Shown here: positions 45,911 through 58,913 of the stretch, in pieces
How positions within the stretch are numbered: position 1 is the stretch's first letter
How the letters are laid out: each line of letters begins with the position of its first letter
From: Adiantum capillus-veneris
Taxonomy: Eukaryota > Streptophyta > Polypodiopsida > Polypodiales > Pteridaceae
Direction of reading: 5' to 3'
DNA length: 60,000 nt
Assembly: GCA_014529385.2 (NCBI GenBank)
Contig: CM043971.1
Span: forward strand, 26,703,769 to 26,763,768
Translations under genes and position numbers: made by a program
The notes under the pieces: generated by a model
The model's database searches: none
What the model saw: the letters and a program-made list of their open reading frames with translations, nothing else
Told to the model about the DNA's origin: nothing

Positions 45911-47221
45911 GTATGGATGATGAGGAGTTTCTTTCTTCTTTGTCACCGCAGCAGAGACAGTGGTACGTGGAGGTCATCGCTATGGCGCATCATCGCGCGT
46001 TCCTACTCCATCCGCATCTCCCTCTCTTTCGGAGCATTCGGCGCGCTCCAAAGCTTCGGTGTCGACGAGACGATCTTCACACTCAACTAGACACCGGCGC
46101 TCTAGTGGTGGCGGTGGCGGTTGTTGTGGGGATTCCACCGCCGATGCCTCCACACCGCCTCGTGTTCGACGAGGCTCTTTACCCTCCCCTTCTTTGTCCG
46201 CCCCCACACCAGCCACAGTATCGCCATCTACGCCAGGTTTTGCGCGGCTGACTGTTCCTAGCAGCTACACACCTCTACCTACTCCGCCAGTAGCCACCCC
46301 ACTCGACACTCCTCGCTTCGGGGCCTAGACGTCGGTGGAGACACCTGACGTCCGTACCCCCATCGACACGCCGCTAGAGACCCCTGCCGGGACACCCAGT
46401 TTCACGCGTCACCGGCCAGAGGGCTTGCCTTACTCCGTTGACTTCAGCGGCGGCATCATCATGGATGATGACGGCAAGAAGGTGATCTCGCGCATGCGTG
46501 GTCTTTGCTCTCAGCTGTTTAGACACTACATACTAAACAAATGGAGTGAAGTACCAAGTGATTTAAAAAACAGAGTCATCAGCATACTTCATGATGAGTT
46601 TCCCGTTCCAACACGGGATCAACACTTCAATGAAGACCTGATGAAGATTCGAATGCGCGAATACTGCAAACACAAGCGTTCCGAAGTGCAAAAAGCAATC
46701 AAGCATGGGTGGAACAGGCCAGATTGGCTGGCCAAAGAAGATTGGAAGAATGCGAAGAAAGCAGCGCGCGAGAATCCCGACAAGTGGAAGCAACAAAAGG
46801 ATGCAGCCAGAGCGCGAGTAGAGGCAGGGAGCTCGCACCACTTGGGGAGCGGTGGATGGGCATCATTTGAGGCCGATTTTGTAAGTGTTTTCGCATTGCT
46901 CTTTATGTTCGACAGTTTAGGGTTTATGAGTTTTCTAATTCTAACATAATGAAATCTTTGTATGTTTTGACAGTGGTCGATGACAGGACGTGATCCCACA
47001 CCGTACGAGCGCGAGTACGCAGGTAGGAAGGGCTTAAATGCCCTGATGGACATTCTCAGTTCTCGCGGCAGCATGGTTAGTATTAGGGTTTACTCTTTTC
47101 TATTTTTTGTATTGTTTTATAAATGTCGTTATATGTTTATACTTACTGAAAGCTCTCTTATTGTCTTTTTTTGCAGAATCCGACAGATACGCCGCTTGGA
47201 CGCGATGAGATGTCTGAATAG
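45911..47221 (+). pseudogene. CACTA tnpA-type gene (plant Ptta/En-Spm transposase-like), damaged
   Basis: It starts after a GCAG acceptor with MDDEEFLSSLSPQQRQWYVE, then shifts frame into a Ser/Pro/Thr-rich region with repeated TP motifs (46000-46400) that contains a TAG at 46326. The open part 46335-46880 holds LFRHYILNKWSEVPSDLKNR, DEFPVPTRDQHFNED, IKHGWNRPDWL and SSHHLGSGGWASFEADF, like the conserved core of TNPA/Ptta-type proteins. Exon 46974-47075 (WSMTGRDPTPYEREYAGRKG) and exon 47177-47221 (NPTDTPLGRDEMSE) complete it, with GT/AG borders and matching phases. Such proteins bind subterminal repeats to synapse element ends. The frameshift and stop argue against function. Confidence 0.7.
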
Positions 47222-47334
47222 ACGACGTCAGTTTAGCCGTAGCTAGATAGCATTAGTTTAGGGTTTCTCATAGCTTATGTATCATGAGACGGATTTTATA
47301 CGTCTTTTTGAACCATGTATGACAAGCGTAAAAT

Positions 47335-47430
47335 AGACAATTGTACACATCATAGGCAAAATGAATTGATTGACAAATGTAATAATGACAATTGTACAAC
47401 ATCATAGGCATAAAGAATTGATTGGCAAAA
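47335..47430. repeat. Short tandem repeat (about 58-bp unit, two copies)
   Basis: TTGTACACATCATAGGCAAA and following bases recur as TTGTACAACATCATAGGCAT, each with GAATTGATTG. From 47430 to 48686 I see no gene; the last part may be the untranslated 3' region of the LTR element below. Confidence 0.75.
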
Positions 47431-48670
47431 TGAACTGCAGTTTTGGAGAAAGGCTTTTGGAGATTTTGTTAGTTACATTTAGCTTCAAGAGCTTATCTTG
47501 CAAATAAAAAAGAATCAAGGGGTATCTACACAAAGTGGATGCTTTCTCAAGGATGCTCAAAAGAACGTGAATATGTGAAATCCTTCCATGGAATTTCTCT
47601 TTTGTTCATCTCTCCATTCTCTATGCTTGGATTGAGTGATTTTGCTTATAAGTTATGGTTCCTTTCATTTTCAAAAGCTAGGCATACATGAAAGTTTCAA
47701 AACTTTTCTTTGCAAATATTAAACTCATCAAAAATTTGGTTTTATGTGTTAATAATAATGTGTAATTGTCCTTGACCTTAGGTTAATATAGGATCATTCC
47801 TCATTAGTCCTAGACTCTTAGTGATTGACTTAATCACTCATTTCTAACATGACCTAGGGCTATGATTAGGCTTTAGTCCCTTAGTCCATTTTCCATAAAT
47901 AACTCAAATGGAAGCAATAAACAAGTGATAAAAATTTAAACAATGAAGCAAAAAGTGTCCGGAAAGAGTAGTACAAATGCTATTAGACACACAAAAAGGA
48001 AATTTCTATGTTATGTTTGTGTCCATGTGAGGCCTAGCGCCTTATTAGAACTTGGTAGGCGAGGGGAATCACCTTGGCTTGCTTAGTCAAGGCCCTAAAT
48101 CGATGCCTTGGGCTGATAGGGTTAGTCGATGCCTTGGTAGGCTAGTACATTCTTGGAACTCCTCCTTGAGGGTTCAACGAGACAAGAGTTGTAGCTCGGC
48201 TTGCCTTGGGGTGGTCATCTTGTAATGTGCTTTACTTTTTTCTATCAAAATTTCAAAAAAGAACTTCCATAAGGTTCAAAAGACTAAGACAATGTACTAA
48301 TAGATTAGTAGCTTCTTTGTGGCCATGGATATGATAGACTTGGATGCATTATTAAGATTGATCATATAGTTTTTAGGATAATAGGTTTATGAACTTGCAT
48401 TAGCCTAGGGTCATAAACGATTTCTTGTGCTACATGCATAAATCTAAAAAACATAGTGGTTTAATCTTCATGATGGTTTAGGTGGTTTTTTGCTTTTTGT
48501 TTTTTAGTTTTTCCCGATGATGAAACCATCTCTTGGAAGCAAAATTTCACTTCGCATGATTGTTCATTGCACTTCATGACTTGTTTTATTTATTGCAGCT
48601 CAACATTCCTCCATGGACATGCTTTCTATCATGTCTCCGTGCTTTGCTTGAGTTGCAAACGAGGATGCCA

Positions 48671-48686
48671 AATTAGGAGGGGGAAA
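48671..48686 (+). other. Polypurine-tract-like sequence
   Basis: ATTAGGAGGGGGAAA precedes TGTTAGCAGTGAC, the outer end of the left palindrome arm, as a polypurine tract precedes a 3' LTR. Confidence 0.55.
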
Positions 48687-49079
48687 TGTTAGCAGTGACT
48701 AACACATGCGACACGGATTATGCACCACGGCTCATTTATGAGTTCCAAATTTTATAAGCATAGGCTAAAGGGGCTCAACATTTTTCCATAGTTGAAGGGC
48801 TTCAAGCCCAAAACTATAAAAGAGTCGTATGCTAAATGAGAAGTCATCCTTGGGTGAGCTCTCTTTTTTCTAGGGTGGATGCTGATGAGATTCATGGTAT
48901 TTACATGTCCATGTAGATCTTGATTCCTAATAATCAATTGTGATTTCTTTTAAATAAATATTATTTGTTTTGATTATGTGAAGTGAGATTGTATTAGTGT
49001 GATGTTAGATCTCTAGTCCCTTTTTGAATTAATCTCTTCTATCCACACCATTGGCCGTGGTGTGTGAGGGCCATGCCTT

Positions 49080-49135
<56 letters not shown>

Positions 49136-49454
49136 GGATGGACTGGAATGGCCACACTAATGTGAAGTAAGTATGTTAATTGCATGCTTGTGTATTTGTA
49201 TGATTAGGGTGATTGATGTGAGAGGTTAATTTCAATCACATGATTGTGTTCAGAGTGATTACTAAGTAGGGTTGTGTGGTTGATTAGAGGAAGCCCCTTC
49301 CATGTATTCCCTCTATGATGAGTAGAAGGATCCCTTGAATCCTCTATTTTAATGCATTCTATGATTCTTGTGCCTCCAAGTGATAGCTGGGTTACCGATC
49401 CACGAATTGATAATTTTTTGTGGGTTACGATTAGGCCGTTGCTACAATGCCTCC
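48687..49454 (+). repeat. Left arm of a long palindrome (LTR-like)
   Basis: It starts TGTTAGCAGTGACTAACA and ends GCTACAATGCCTCC. The whole arm matches the reverse complement of 49477-50474, with interspersed differences and indels. It contains a (TC)n tract at 49083-49133 at the place where the other arm has (GA)n. Confidence 0.85.
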
Positions 49455-49476
49455 TTGGCAATGGTCCCAGATGTAG

Positions 49477-50474
<998 letters not shown>

Positions 50475-50646
50475 AACTCTTGCAAGAGTTGTGTTATGTT
50501 TTGGAAATCATCTTTGTTCAATGATATGAACTCGATTTGCAATTTTTCCAAATCTCAGAACTTGTTTCAAGAGTGAGACATAAGCATATGGATCCTGTGA
50601 CCAAATCAGGTACTGGTTTCTCTCCCTTCCATCTCCTTCCATCTAG

Positions 50647-51052
50647 TTTTCGGCAAAGAGGCTTTACTTCCAATTAAGGTGGAGATACCAACTTTGAAGA
50701 TGATGCTAAAGCTTGAAGAAGGGCCCAATGATGCATTCAAAGCAAGGCTTCTATATTTGCAATGTGTACAGTTGGATAGGTTGTTGGCTTTTGAGCATTA
50801 TGAGACATCTTGAAGAAAGCAAAGGCAAATAAGAAGGTGAAGGACAAGGATATCAAGAAGGGTGACATGGTGCTTCGTTACAATAGTAAGCTTGATAGCA
50901 CTTTTAAAAAGAAATTTTAAATCAAGTTGTAAGGTCCTTTCTTGGTCTTAAACAGGTTTCCAAATGGCACATATCAGCTTGCTGACTTGGATGGTACCCC
51001 TCATAAAGCACGTGTGAATGGCTACAGGTTGAGAAGTATATTGCAAGGTTGA
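50647..51052 (+). pseudogene. Ty3-gypsy integrase C-terminal remnant
   Basis: Two frames contain FGKEALLPIKVEIPTLK and later DIKKGDMVLRYNS, GPFLVLNRFPNGTYQLADLDG and ARVNGYRLRS, the order found at the C-terminus of plant gypsy integrases (GKEALLP, G-D-x-VLR and NG-Y-L-DLDG modules). Stops occur at 50812 and within the later frame. The catalytic DDE region upstream is not recognisable. It is followed by an LTR in the same orientation. Confidence 0.75.
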
Positions 51053-51189
51053 TGACTGTGATTGAGAATGAGACTTCTTTCGAAGAATTTTTTGATCATG
51101 TGGCTAAAGATGAAGATAAAGTGGAGACACTCCCTCGTGTGGTTTACAGGATCTCTTTTGTGCTGCTGATCATGAATGATCTAGCAGGG

Positions 51190-52047
51190 TGACACCCCGT
51201 TTTTTGTAAATTTGTACATACGGACATTACGCCCAATGTCAAAAGTGTGTGTGGGATTTCTTTTTTGGGGGGATTTAGCTTGCTTTAGCAAGCACATGTA
51301 CATGCACTGCAAGTCGCTACTCTAGTGACAGCTGTCGGGCTGCTGTAAATGCCCGTGAGTGAGTTTTTTGAAGTGAGACTTGTATATAACTTAAAATCAT
51401 GTACAAAATTAAAAACGTTCAACCAAAGACCATAAAATTTCAGGTTTGAGCTCGTTGTGCCTCCTTGATGGTTTCTGTTGCAGTTTTTGCCCTTGCCTTG
51501 CCTACTCTACGTGTAGTGGTACCGGGACAGCTCTTTGTTCGCGTCAATTTTTCATGTAGCGGCGTGTAGATTCAATTTTGGTCATCTCCAACTTTCTCTC
51601 TAGTAATTCTTCAAGGTTTCTCTCAAGCTTTAAAGTGCCCAATTTGAAGTTGTGCTCTTCAGGTTATGACTAGTTCTCTATAGGGTTATGGCTATGGTAG
51701 CCTAGTGGCAAATTGTATGCAGATAGATTCGGAGGGCATGTATCTATGAATTGTGGAATTGATGTTGAATTTGTGGATTTGTGTGATTCAATTTTGAAAG
51801 GGGAGGCCCTTGTATTCATATGCATTGGTCGGCGTGTGCTGTAAATCCCTGCTTTGACAGGGTTTTGCTTCTATGTGACATAGTCTCTTGGGTGGGCGAC
51901 GGCCAGTAAATTCCCAAGGGAACTACTCTTGCTGGACTTGTGGTGTTTCAAAGGGATTGTGAAAATATTTTGGTGTCTTGTAGTTCTCTTTAGACGCTCT
52001 TGGGTGACATCGCTATAGAGGTGTTTCAGTTTGCTTGTTTCCCTACA
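51190..52047 (+). repeat. Gypsy 3' LTR (858 bp)
   Basis: It runs from TGACACCCCG to TTTCCCTACA and matches the solo LTR at 21283-22152 in reverse complement, except for the first few bases. A third, truncated copy is at 33177-33242. Confidence 0.8.
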
Positions 52048-52048
52048 A

Positions 52049-52236
52049 CGTCTCTAATGCCATGGTACATAGAGCCATCATGATAATTAATATTTTAAAT
52101 TTTTTATTTGATTTATTGAAAGAATCTCTGAGGCCATGGTATGAAAATCCATGATGATGATTACTATTTTAAAGTTTTTATTTGACTTGTTGAAAGTGTC
52201 TCTGATGCCATGGTACCTAAATCCATGATCATGATT
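52049..52236. repeat. Tandem repeat, about 76-bp unit, 2.5 copies
   Basis: TCTCTRATGCCATGGTA recurs near 52051, 52126 and 52198, each followed by CCATSATGATNATTA and a T-rich stretch. Confidence 0.85.
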
Positions 52237-52305
52237 ACTGGTATTGTTTACAACATTAAAATCACAGCAAGTAGCATCAAGTAGCATCGTGAACCGTCTC
52301 AAAGT

Positions 52306-52481
52306 ACATTTTTGTGCATTATCATTTTGTCCGGTATGAAGTACACAAAAGCGCCATAATGGTTGAACACTCTCCAAGTGACCAAATGATTGCAAACATT
52401 CGTACCAAAGGGCTCAACGAGTCAAGCTTCATCCTCTTGCGCTTGGAGCTTGGAGTTGCTTCAGCCTCACTGTTTCTAGAT
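52306..52481 (+). pseudogene. Ty1-copia RNase H C-terminus, second copy of family 1 (5' truncated)
   Basis: This stretch matches 410-581 of the window, including the sequences for the GT/AIMVEH and S-D-QMIA blocks and the final LEVASASLFLD-like end. The ADILTKGL block reads ANIRTKGL here. Sequence upstream of 52306 is unrelated repeat DNA, so this copy is truncated. About 250 bp of matching 3' untranslated DNA and a polypurine tract follow. Confidence 0.8.
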
Positions 52482-52802
52482 TAGCTTCTCTGCTATTATG
52501 ATAGCCTTGTACATATGACATTGTAATCATATAGGTACCATGCACTATGCACGCTCCACACTTGCACATTGTGATCTCTTATTCACTTGTATATTTGAAC
52601 ATAGAAACACAATTCACTTTCACATCATCATCGTTGGTTCATATTTTCACATTTGTATAGGGGCTTGGGTTTTTCCCTTGAACTCTTCGCAAGGGGTTTT
52701 TAATCCAAAGCTAGAGACCTTTGTTTGAGTGGGGGTGTTGGAGCTATATATGGCTCACTCTACTCAACTTGGTCTCACCTATATAAATTTATATCTTTTC
52801 CT

Positions 52803-52946
52803 TGTTGAGAGAGAGAGAGAGAGAGCACAGAAATAGAACCCCAAAGTGTGTAGAATACACACATGAGATGTTGTATATATAGAGGGGACCTGGGTGCCAT
52901 ATATAGAGAAGCCATATATTGAGTAGCTTCATATATAAGCTCAACA
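52803..52946 (-). repeat. 3' LTR of the nested element (144 bp)
   Basis: TGTTGAGAG...GCTCAACA on the plus strand. It matches 55397-55604, but its GA tract is only about 20 bp long compared with about 88 bp in the other LTR. Confidence 0.88.
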
Positions 52947-53639
52947 CCCCCGCTCAAATAAGAGTCCCTAACTGTGGATGAAAAAATCCTTGGGAAATCA
53001 AGGGAAAAACCCACAGCTCTATATACACACACCGTTATATTATAAAAATCATTGAATATACAAATGTTTATGAGGAGCTACATCACTCCTTTTACAATGA
53101 ATTACATTACTCCTATCCTATCAAATACAATAATGGATACAAAGGTTCGATAAAGAGGTGTAAAGGCTATCGATTAGCTTGTAATATGAAGTGTCTCCGT
53201 GAATTTGCTGTGTAGCTTGTCATCAGTATCGCATCACCAAACATATCTTCATGTTGTCATCAATATGGCATCACCAAACATGTCTTCATAAATCTTTTAT
53301 TGTCACCAAGTTTGTCTTCATGAAATCAATTCTTTGATGAATCCTACATAGATCATAGACTCAAAAAACATAGTCATGAAAATTATTAGCATCGTTAGTG
53401 AAATAATTATGTTCACAATGCCATAAGAGATGGTTCGCGATGCCACTCTTTTGACGACATATATACGCACGACAACATATGTGGACATAAAGTATGAACA
53501 TAAAAAGTACAAGATGCATGATACGTGATGCAAATGACATATGTATATACTACATAAAACGACATTTATCAACGTAGTGATATCAATGAGTATTATCAAA
53601 GTATTAACAAAATATCATCATTGTATCAATAAAAATGAA

Positions 53640-54165
53640 TAAATCATCATGGTATCAACGAAAAGCATCATAGGATAATCATTGTATCAATGAAGCAACA
53701 TCATGGTATCACCGAGAATAACCATGGTATCAACGAAACAACATCATGATATCACCGAGAATAACCATGGTATCAATGAAACATCATCATGATATCAACA
53801 AAAATCACCATGGAATCAACGAAATATCATCATGGCATCACCGAGAATAACCATGGTATCAACGAAAACAACATGATGGTATCACCGAGAATAACCATGG
53901 TATCAACGAAACATCATCATAGTATCAACGAAAATTGCCATGGAATCAACGAAATATCATCATGGCATCACAGAGAATAACCATGGTATCAACAAAATAT
54001 CATCATGGCAACACCGAGAATAACCATGGTATCAATGAAATATCATCATGGCAACACCGAGAATAACCATGGTATCAATGAAATATCATCATGGTATCAA
54101 CGAAAATCACCATGATCAAAGTACTAACAAAACATCATCATGGTACCATCAAAATCACTATGGTA
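53640..54165. repeat. Satellite-like array of about 23-bp units
   Basis: Words such as CATCATGGTATCA, ACGAAA and GAGAATAACCATGGTATCAA alternate for about 520 bp, with a basic period near 23 bp and a higher-order period near 46 bp. ORFs over it are repeat artefacts. Confidence 0.88.
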
Positions 54166-54391
54166 TCAACGAGAAATTATCAATAAAACGACATAAACTA
54201 TATCTCTAGAAGAATAATTATATGAGAATCAATGAATGAGTATATCATATAACAAAAGATCATGTACCAATAGTAGCTCGATAGAATTTGGACGATCATC
54301 AACGGCTCGGTTGAATCGGAACGATATGTAACTGGCTTTTGCAGCAAAGTTACATCAGTAACAAATATATAATTGATGAAGAAAAAATATA

Positions 54392-55372
54392 ATCGAAAAG
54401 TTTTCAATTATGAGAAAAATCAAAAGCAAAAAGTAAAATTTTGCTTTTCAAACATGTACGCAGTCCGAGACGATAACCCAAAATCGGTGTAGAATTTAGA
54501 GAAACTTTCTTCTGCAAAGGTGTAGAAAAAAAAAAAAACCAAAGTTGCTTTTCAAGCATGTACGCAGTCCGCCAACGATAACTCAAAATCAGTGCAGAAT
54601 TTGGAAAACATTTCTTCTGCCAAGTTGTAGACCACATCAATTCCAATTCTGTTTTCAGCTAGTTTCTGCAAAATCGTTTTCAATTAGGAGAAAAATAAAA
54701 AACAAACAGGCATGTACGCAGTCTGAGAACGATAAATCAAAATCGGTGCAGAATTTGAAAAAACTTTCTTCTGCAAAGTTGTAGACCACATTGATTCCTA
54801 TTTTCTTGGTAGATAGTTTCTGCAAAATCGTTTTCAATTAATAGAAAAATTAAAAACATAAAACGAGAGTTACTTTTCAGGTATGTACGCAGTTCGCGAA
54901 CGATAATTCAAAATCGGTGCAGAATTTGAAAAAACTTTCTTCTGCAAAGTTGTAGACCACATCGATTCCGGTCGCTTCAACGGGTAGTTTCTGCAAAATC
55001 GTTTTCAATTAGTAGAAAAATCAAAATCAAAAAGCAAAAGTTGCTTTTGAGGTATGTATGCAGTCCGCGAACGACAACTCAAAATTGATGCAAAATTTGA
55101 AAAAACTTTTTTCTGCAAAGTTGTAGACCACATCAATTCCGGTCCCTTAGTATGGGTAGTTTTTGCAAAATCGCTTTCAATTAGTAGAAAACTCAAAAAA
55201 CAAAAAGCAAAAGTTGCTTTTCAGGTATGTATGTAGTCCGCGAACGATAACTCAAAATCGGTGGAGAATTTGAAAAAACTTTGTTCTGCAAAGTTATAGA
55301 CCACATCGTTTCCGATGTGTTTAGCAGGTAGTTTCTGCAAAATCGCTTTCAATTAGGAGAGAAATCAAAAAC
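54392..55372. repeat. Satellite-like array of about 160-180-bp units
   Basis: Each unit contains GCAAAATCGTTTTCAATTAG, a run of AAAAATCAAAA, GTTGCTTTTCA, GTATGTACGCAGTCCG, CGATAACTCAAAATCGG, CTTTCTTCTGCAAAG and GTAGACCACAT. The CTTCTGC landmark occurs near 54510, 54613, 54769, 54929, 55111 and (variant) 55285, giving five to six units, one of them shortened. It directly adjoins the primer-binding site of the nested element. Confidence 0.9.
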
Positions 55373-55396
55373 AAAAAACGTACTTCTCTGATACTA

Positions 55397-55397
55397 T

Positions 55398-55486
<89 letters not shown>

Positions 55487-55604
55487 ATGAATAGAACCCC
55501 AAACTGTGTAGAATAGACACATGCGATGATGTATATATAGAGGGGACCTGGGTGCCATATATAGAGAAGCCATATATTGAGTAGATTTACATATAAGCTC
55601 AACA
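55397..55604 (-). repeat. 5' LTR of the nested element (208 bp), with an 88-bp GA tract
   Basis: It matches the 52803-52946 LTR apart from the expansion of the GA tract (about 55400-55486) and several substitutions. Confidence 0.88.
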
Positions 55605-55643
55605 GTCCTCAATATAAATCAGTCTTTGGGAGCATACATGATG

Positions 55644-55723
<80 letters not shown>

Positions 55724-55810
55724 TGTGTCTACATCTCAACACTCGATCCATGGTGGGTCAAGGTACACGAAATCGATAAAGAGGCCAAGCGCTAGCTCGC
55801 GTGACACAAT

Positions 55811-55895
55811 CATCTGCAAGTCCCAAACACTGAGAACACATATATAGTGAGGACTCCTAGCTGTATATAGCATAAGTGTGGACTGCATGCTTGAT
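55811..55895 (-). repeat. Partial copia-type LTR
   Basis: GACACAATCATCTGCAAGTC to TAGCATAAGTGTGGACT resembles 56191-56288 of the next LTR. Both ends are missing. Confidence 0.65.
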
Positions 55896-56130
55896 TTCAG
55901 AAAGTTAGCACGTCCATGCTCACGCACTAAACACCCACTTCAAGAATAAATAAAGTGTCTCTCATTAAACAAACAAAAACAAACAAAAATATGACTTTTT
56001 TGTGTCTTGAATTATAAAGATGCTTTGCGGCCCAGATCGACCATGAATCATAGAAGTGCTATTTATGAATCAGATTGAGAAAAGGTTGACCATCTACTCA
56101 ATGAGGACAACACCATCTAGTGGATGAGAA

Positions 56131-56306
56131 GATCTTTGATACCATGTTGAAGATAGACGCAACACAAGACGAGGGAGAAGAGAGAGAGATGACACAATCA
56201 CCTGCAATCCCCAAAGTGTGTGTAGAGCACACATTGAGTACACATATATAGTGGGGACTCTTAGCTATATATAGCATAAGTGTGGGCTCTCTATATAGCT
56301 CCAACA
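56131..56306 (-). repeat. Copia-type LTR with primer-binding-site-like sequence
   Basis: GATCTTTGATACCA (56131-56144) is the complement of TGGTATCAAAGATC, a variant Met-tRNA binding site. The LTR runs 56145-56306 with TGTTG/CAACA ends. No coding region accompanies it. Confidence 0.75.
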
Positions 56307-58200
56307 ATTCTGTAGCTCCTAAAGATATATACATTTATGTACATTGATTTTGTTTGGAAGCAACACACTACTATGATTAGTTACACATGAGAGTGAAGAT
56401 TTAGAATAAGGATATATTTACTTGTATTTTAAACATGCTTTATGACCTAATGTTTAGAGGTAGAGAATCTCGGAGGGTGCACTATGTAATCATGTTAATG
56501 TATAACATGAGTTCAAAAGGAGGGGTTTTAAAATGCAACAATTTTAATCAATGTACAAGAGATACATTAAAATAAAGTGTCTTTATATTCAATTTTGAGA
56601 AAAGTTTATAAAATAACGGGTCATTTTATTCATTCAAACATATTAAAAGAGGGGGTTTTTTAATACCCCGCGAAAGCACGTTATATAGGAGGGTACTTAA
56701 CGGTGAACCCCCCAAGTAGAGAACAGAGGTTGTGGACACAAAGATACATCCACAATGTGTAACAGGAATTGTTTTGAAGTGTTTTAGCAATAATTTTTTT
56801 TTTTCTAGGAAGTTTTGATCGTTTTAAAGTTGGTCCACTGTGTAGAAGGATGTGTGGATTGTTTTCGTCCAATAAATTTTTTTGATCCGGAAGGCACTTT
56901 CTGGGGCATTTTTGAAGGTATTAACGTGGGATTTTGGAAAAGTGATGTATGAAGTGATTGAAGCCTATGTTATAAGGAACAACTTTGGTTCTCTGAGTCT
57001 TCAGAGATTTTGATGTTTTGATGCTCGTTGAGGGCCAAAGATTAAGAAAAAAGTTGGATTTGCTGTTTTTGCATCCTTTTTGTAGAAAATGCTGTTTTGC
57101 AGGTTGATGTTCAGCAAATCAGAGCAGGCTATGGAAATTTTCCATTAAATAGCCGTCGAAGAGCACGACGAGGGCAACAAGATTGTGTGAGACGGACTTG
57201 GGCTGTTTTGGCTTCGTTTGGGAGTTACGTTCAGTTGAAGACAGCTGAAAAAAAAAAGTTTTCAAAAATCTAACCTTTACGGATCGCTTCGCGATCACCT
57301 TTTTAGCTTATTCTCGCAGGTATACTTGGTGCGCAAGTCGAGTCGACCGAACGCCAAAAATAGAAAAGCGGCTATTTTGAGAGGTCGCATGCTTTTCAAG
57401 GAAAATCAGAAAAGAAGATGGGTGGTGCGTTTTTGGGATCATACACAGATCTCCTCTTCTGCGAGTGCGAGTGAGACGCTGCATGCAAGCAGACTGAAGC
57501 TCGGGGGTGGTCGGGAGGTTCGAGCTCTGTACAACGGAGTGTGTCCATATAATTTGTTGCTCCTCTGTTGTATCAAAACTCTGTCAATACAAAGATCTCT
57601 TTCTCTACCTTTTGCTGTCTATCTCTATTATTCTGTTCCTGTGACACAATGTCTCCTACTAGTTTGATGATACAAGTTAGTAGAAAGCCAATAGTAGTAA
57701 CACAATGGTGAAATAAGAATATCATTTTTCCACCATAAGTTGATGAAGTACTTTTGATGGATGTCTAACACCAACCATTAAAAAGTCCAGATTACTAGAA
57801 ACATACCTTGAATAACTTTTCTTTGTGAAGGCAATCCAATATCCTCTTTGAGATGGCTAACGTTAATAGAAAACAACAAGGATAGGAGTTATGCTATGCA
57901 TAGCACTAGTTCAAACTCATTACAATCACATGATTGATTGTATGTTATAAGATTCCTTAGATCCTATGATGAGAACAATCAACGAATATAGGTGAGAGAG
58001 ATACAATCCTATAAAAATAAGAATGAAATTGAAATTGTTCAGCCGTATAGATGCTTGTCCATGAGAGAGAGAGAAATCATGAATGAGGAGACGTTTTCCA
58101 AACTTCAAATCCATTCCTTTTTTGTATTTTCAATATGTGCTAAGAATCAATTTTTTGAGACAGATTAGACTCTGAAAACTTAAAAAAATATAGTTTGAAA
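56307..58200. other. No gene recognised
   Basis: The longest ORF (57326-57667, 113 codons) starts basic (RKSSRPNAKNRKAA) and ends hydrophobic, but has no motif that I know. The stretch at 57520-57660 (CTCTGTACAACGGAG, CAATACAAAGATCTC) resembles the transcript start of an LTR, but no repeat partner is visible. Confidence 0.4.
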
Positions 58201-58626
58201 GAAATTAACGAATATATTCAATTCAAATGAACAAGATAATTAGGTCGTCTAAGAATAATAGTGGAAATGGAGATTTTGAAAGGAAGATCAACAGTAGCCA
58301 CGAATATGGTGGAGTTAAAGAAGATGATTGATCGGGAACAAGACCCTGAGTTGCATGTAGTCTTCAACGTGACAAACCTAGCGGCGACGTAGTTGAGGAA
58401 TATGTCACAAGGGTGACGGTGACTGGCTATGTTTGCCCTGTGTGGAGATTTCGCACAAGGGTTGGCGCGCTTCTTCAGTGGTGGCAGGATAGCGGCAGAG
58501 ACCCTCACCTGCATCAAGTATTTTTATCACGACGAACTTCGATAGGACTTGGAAAGCGCATATAACTGGAAACTTGTATCTAAATCGGGAAAACAGGAGC
58601 GCAGACAAAAGCCAAGGGACTTGGGA

Positions 58627-58913
<287 letters not shown>

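Larger units (their letters stand above)
41301..47330 (+). mobile_element. CACTA (En/Spm-like) DNA transposon, plus orientation, 3' terminus not found
   Basis: The 5' end CACTACAAGAGGCTATTC starts at 41301, followed by repeated AGCGACGCTCA words. The subterminal region (to about 43.3 kb) carries AACGTCATAGGAAACTATCC repeats near 41970, 42183 and 42907, TTAGATTTAGGTT-rich DNA and microsatellites. Two genes follow: tnpD-type (43437-45640) and tnpA-type (45911-47221). No TAGTG end complementary to the start is visible downstream, so the element is probably truncated; 47330 is the approximate limit of supported sequence. Confidence 0.8.
52803..55604 (-). mobile_element. Nested non-coding LTR element (2.8 kb) with 5-bp target duplication
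   Basis: On the minus strand: 5' LTR 55604-55397, a degenerate Met-tRNA primer-binding site 55396-55385 (TAGTATCAGAGA), an internal region made of two repeat arrays, a polypurine tract (ATTTGAGCGGGGG, 52959-52947), and 3' LTR 52946-52803. The flanks are TTCCT (52798-52802) and GTCCT (55605-55609), one mismatch from identical. No gag or pol similarity occurs in any frame, so it must depend on proteins of another, probably copia, element. It shares polypurine-tract and terminus types with family 1. Confidence 0.9.
52736..55741 (+). repeat. Copia family-1 LTR split by a nested element
   Basis: The LTR starts at 52736 (TGTTGGAGCTATATATGG) after TTTGAGTGGGGG and runs to 52802. It resumes at 55605 (GTCCTCAATATAAATC) and ends CATCTCAACA at 55741. 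Joined, the two parts line up with 830-986 without a gap other than the 5-bp target duplication. The second part carries (TC)n and (GT)n tracts at 55649-55728. Confidence 0.9.

Noticed and set aside
57326-57667. 113-codon ORF as a host gene
   Set aside because: There is no domain and no splice or promoter context; the composition fits a chance ORF in LTR-like DNA.
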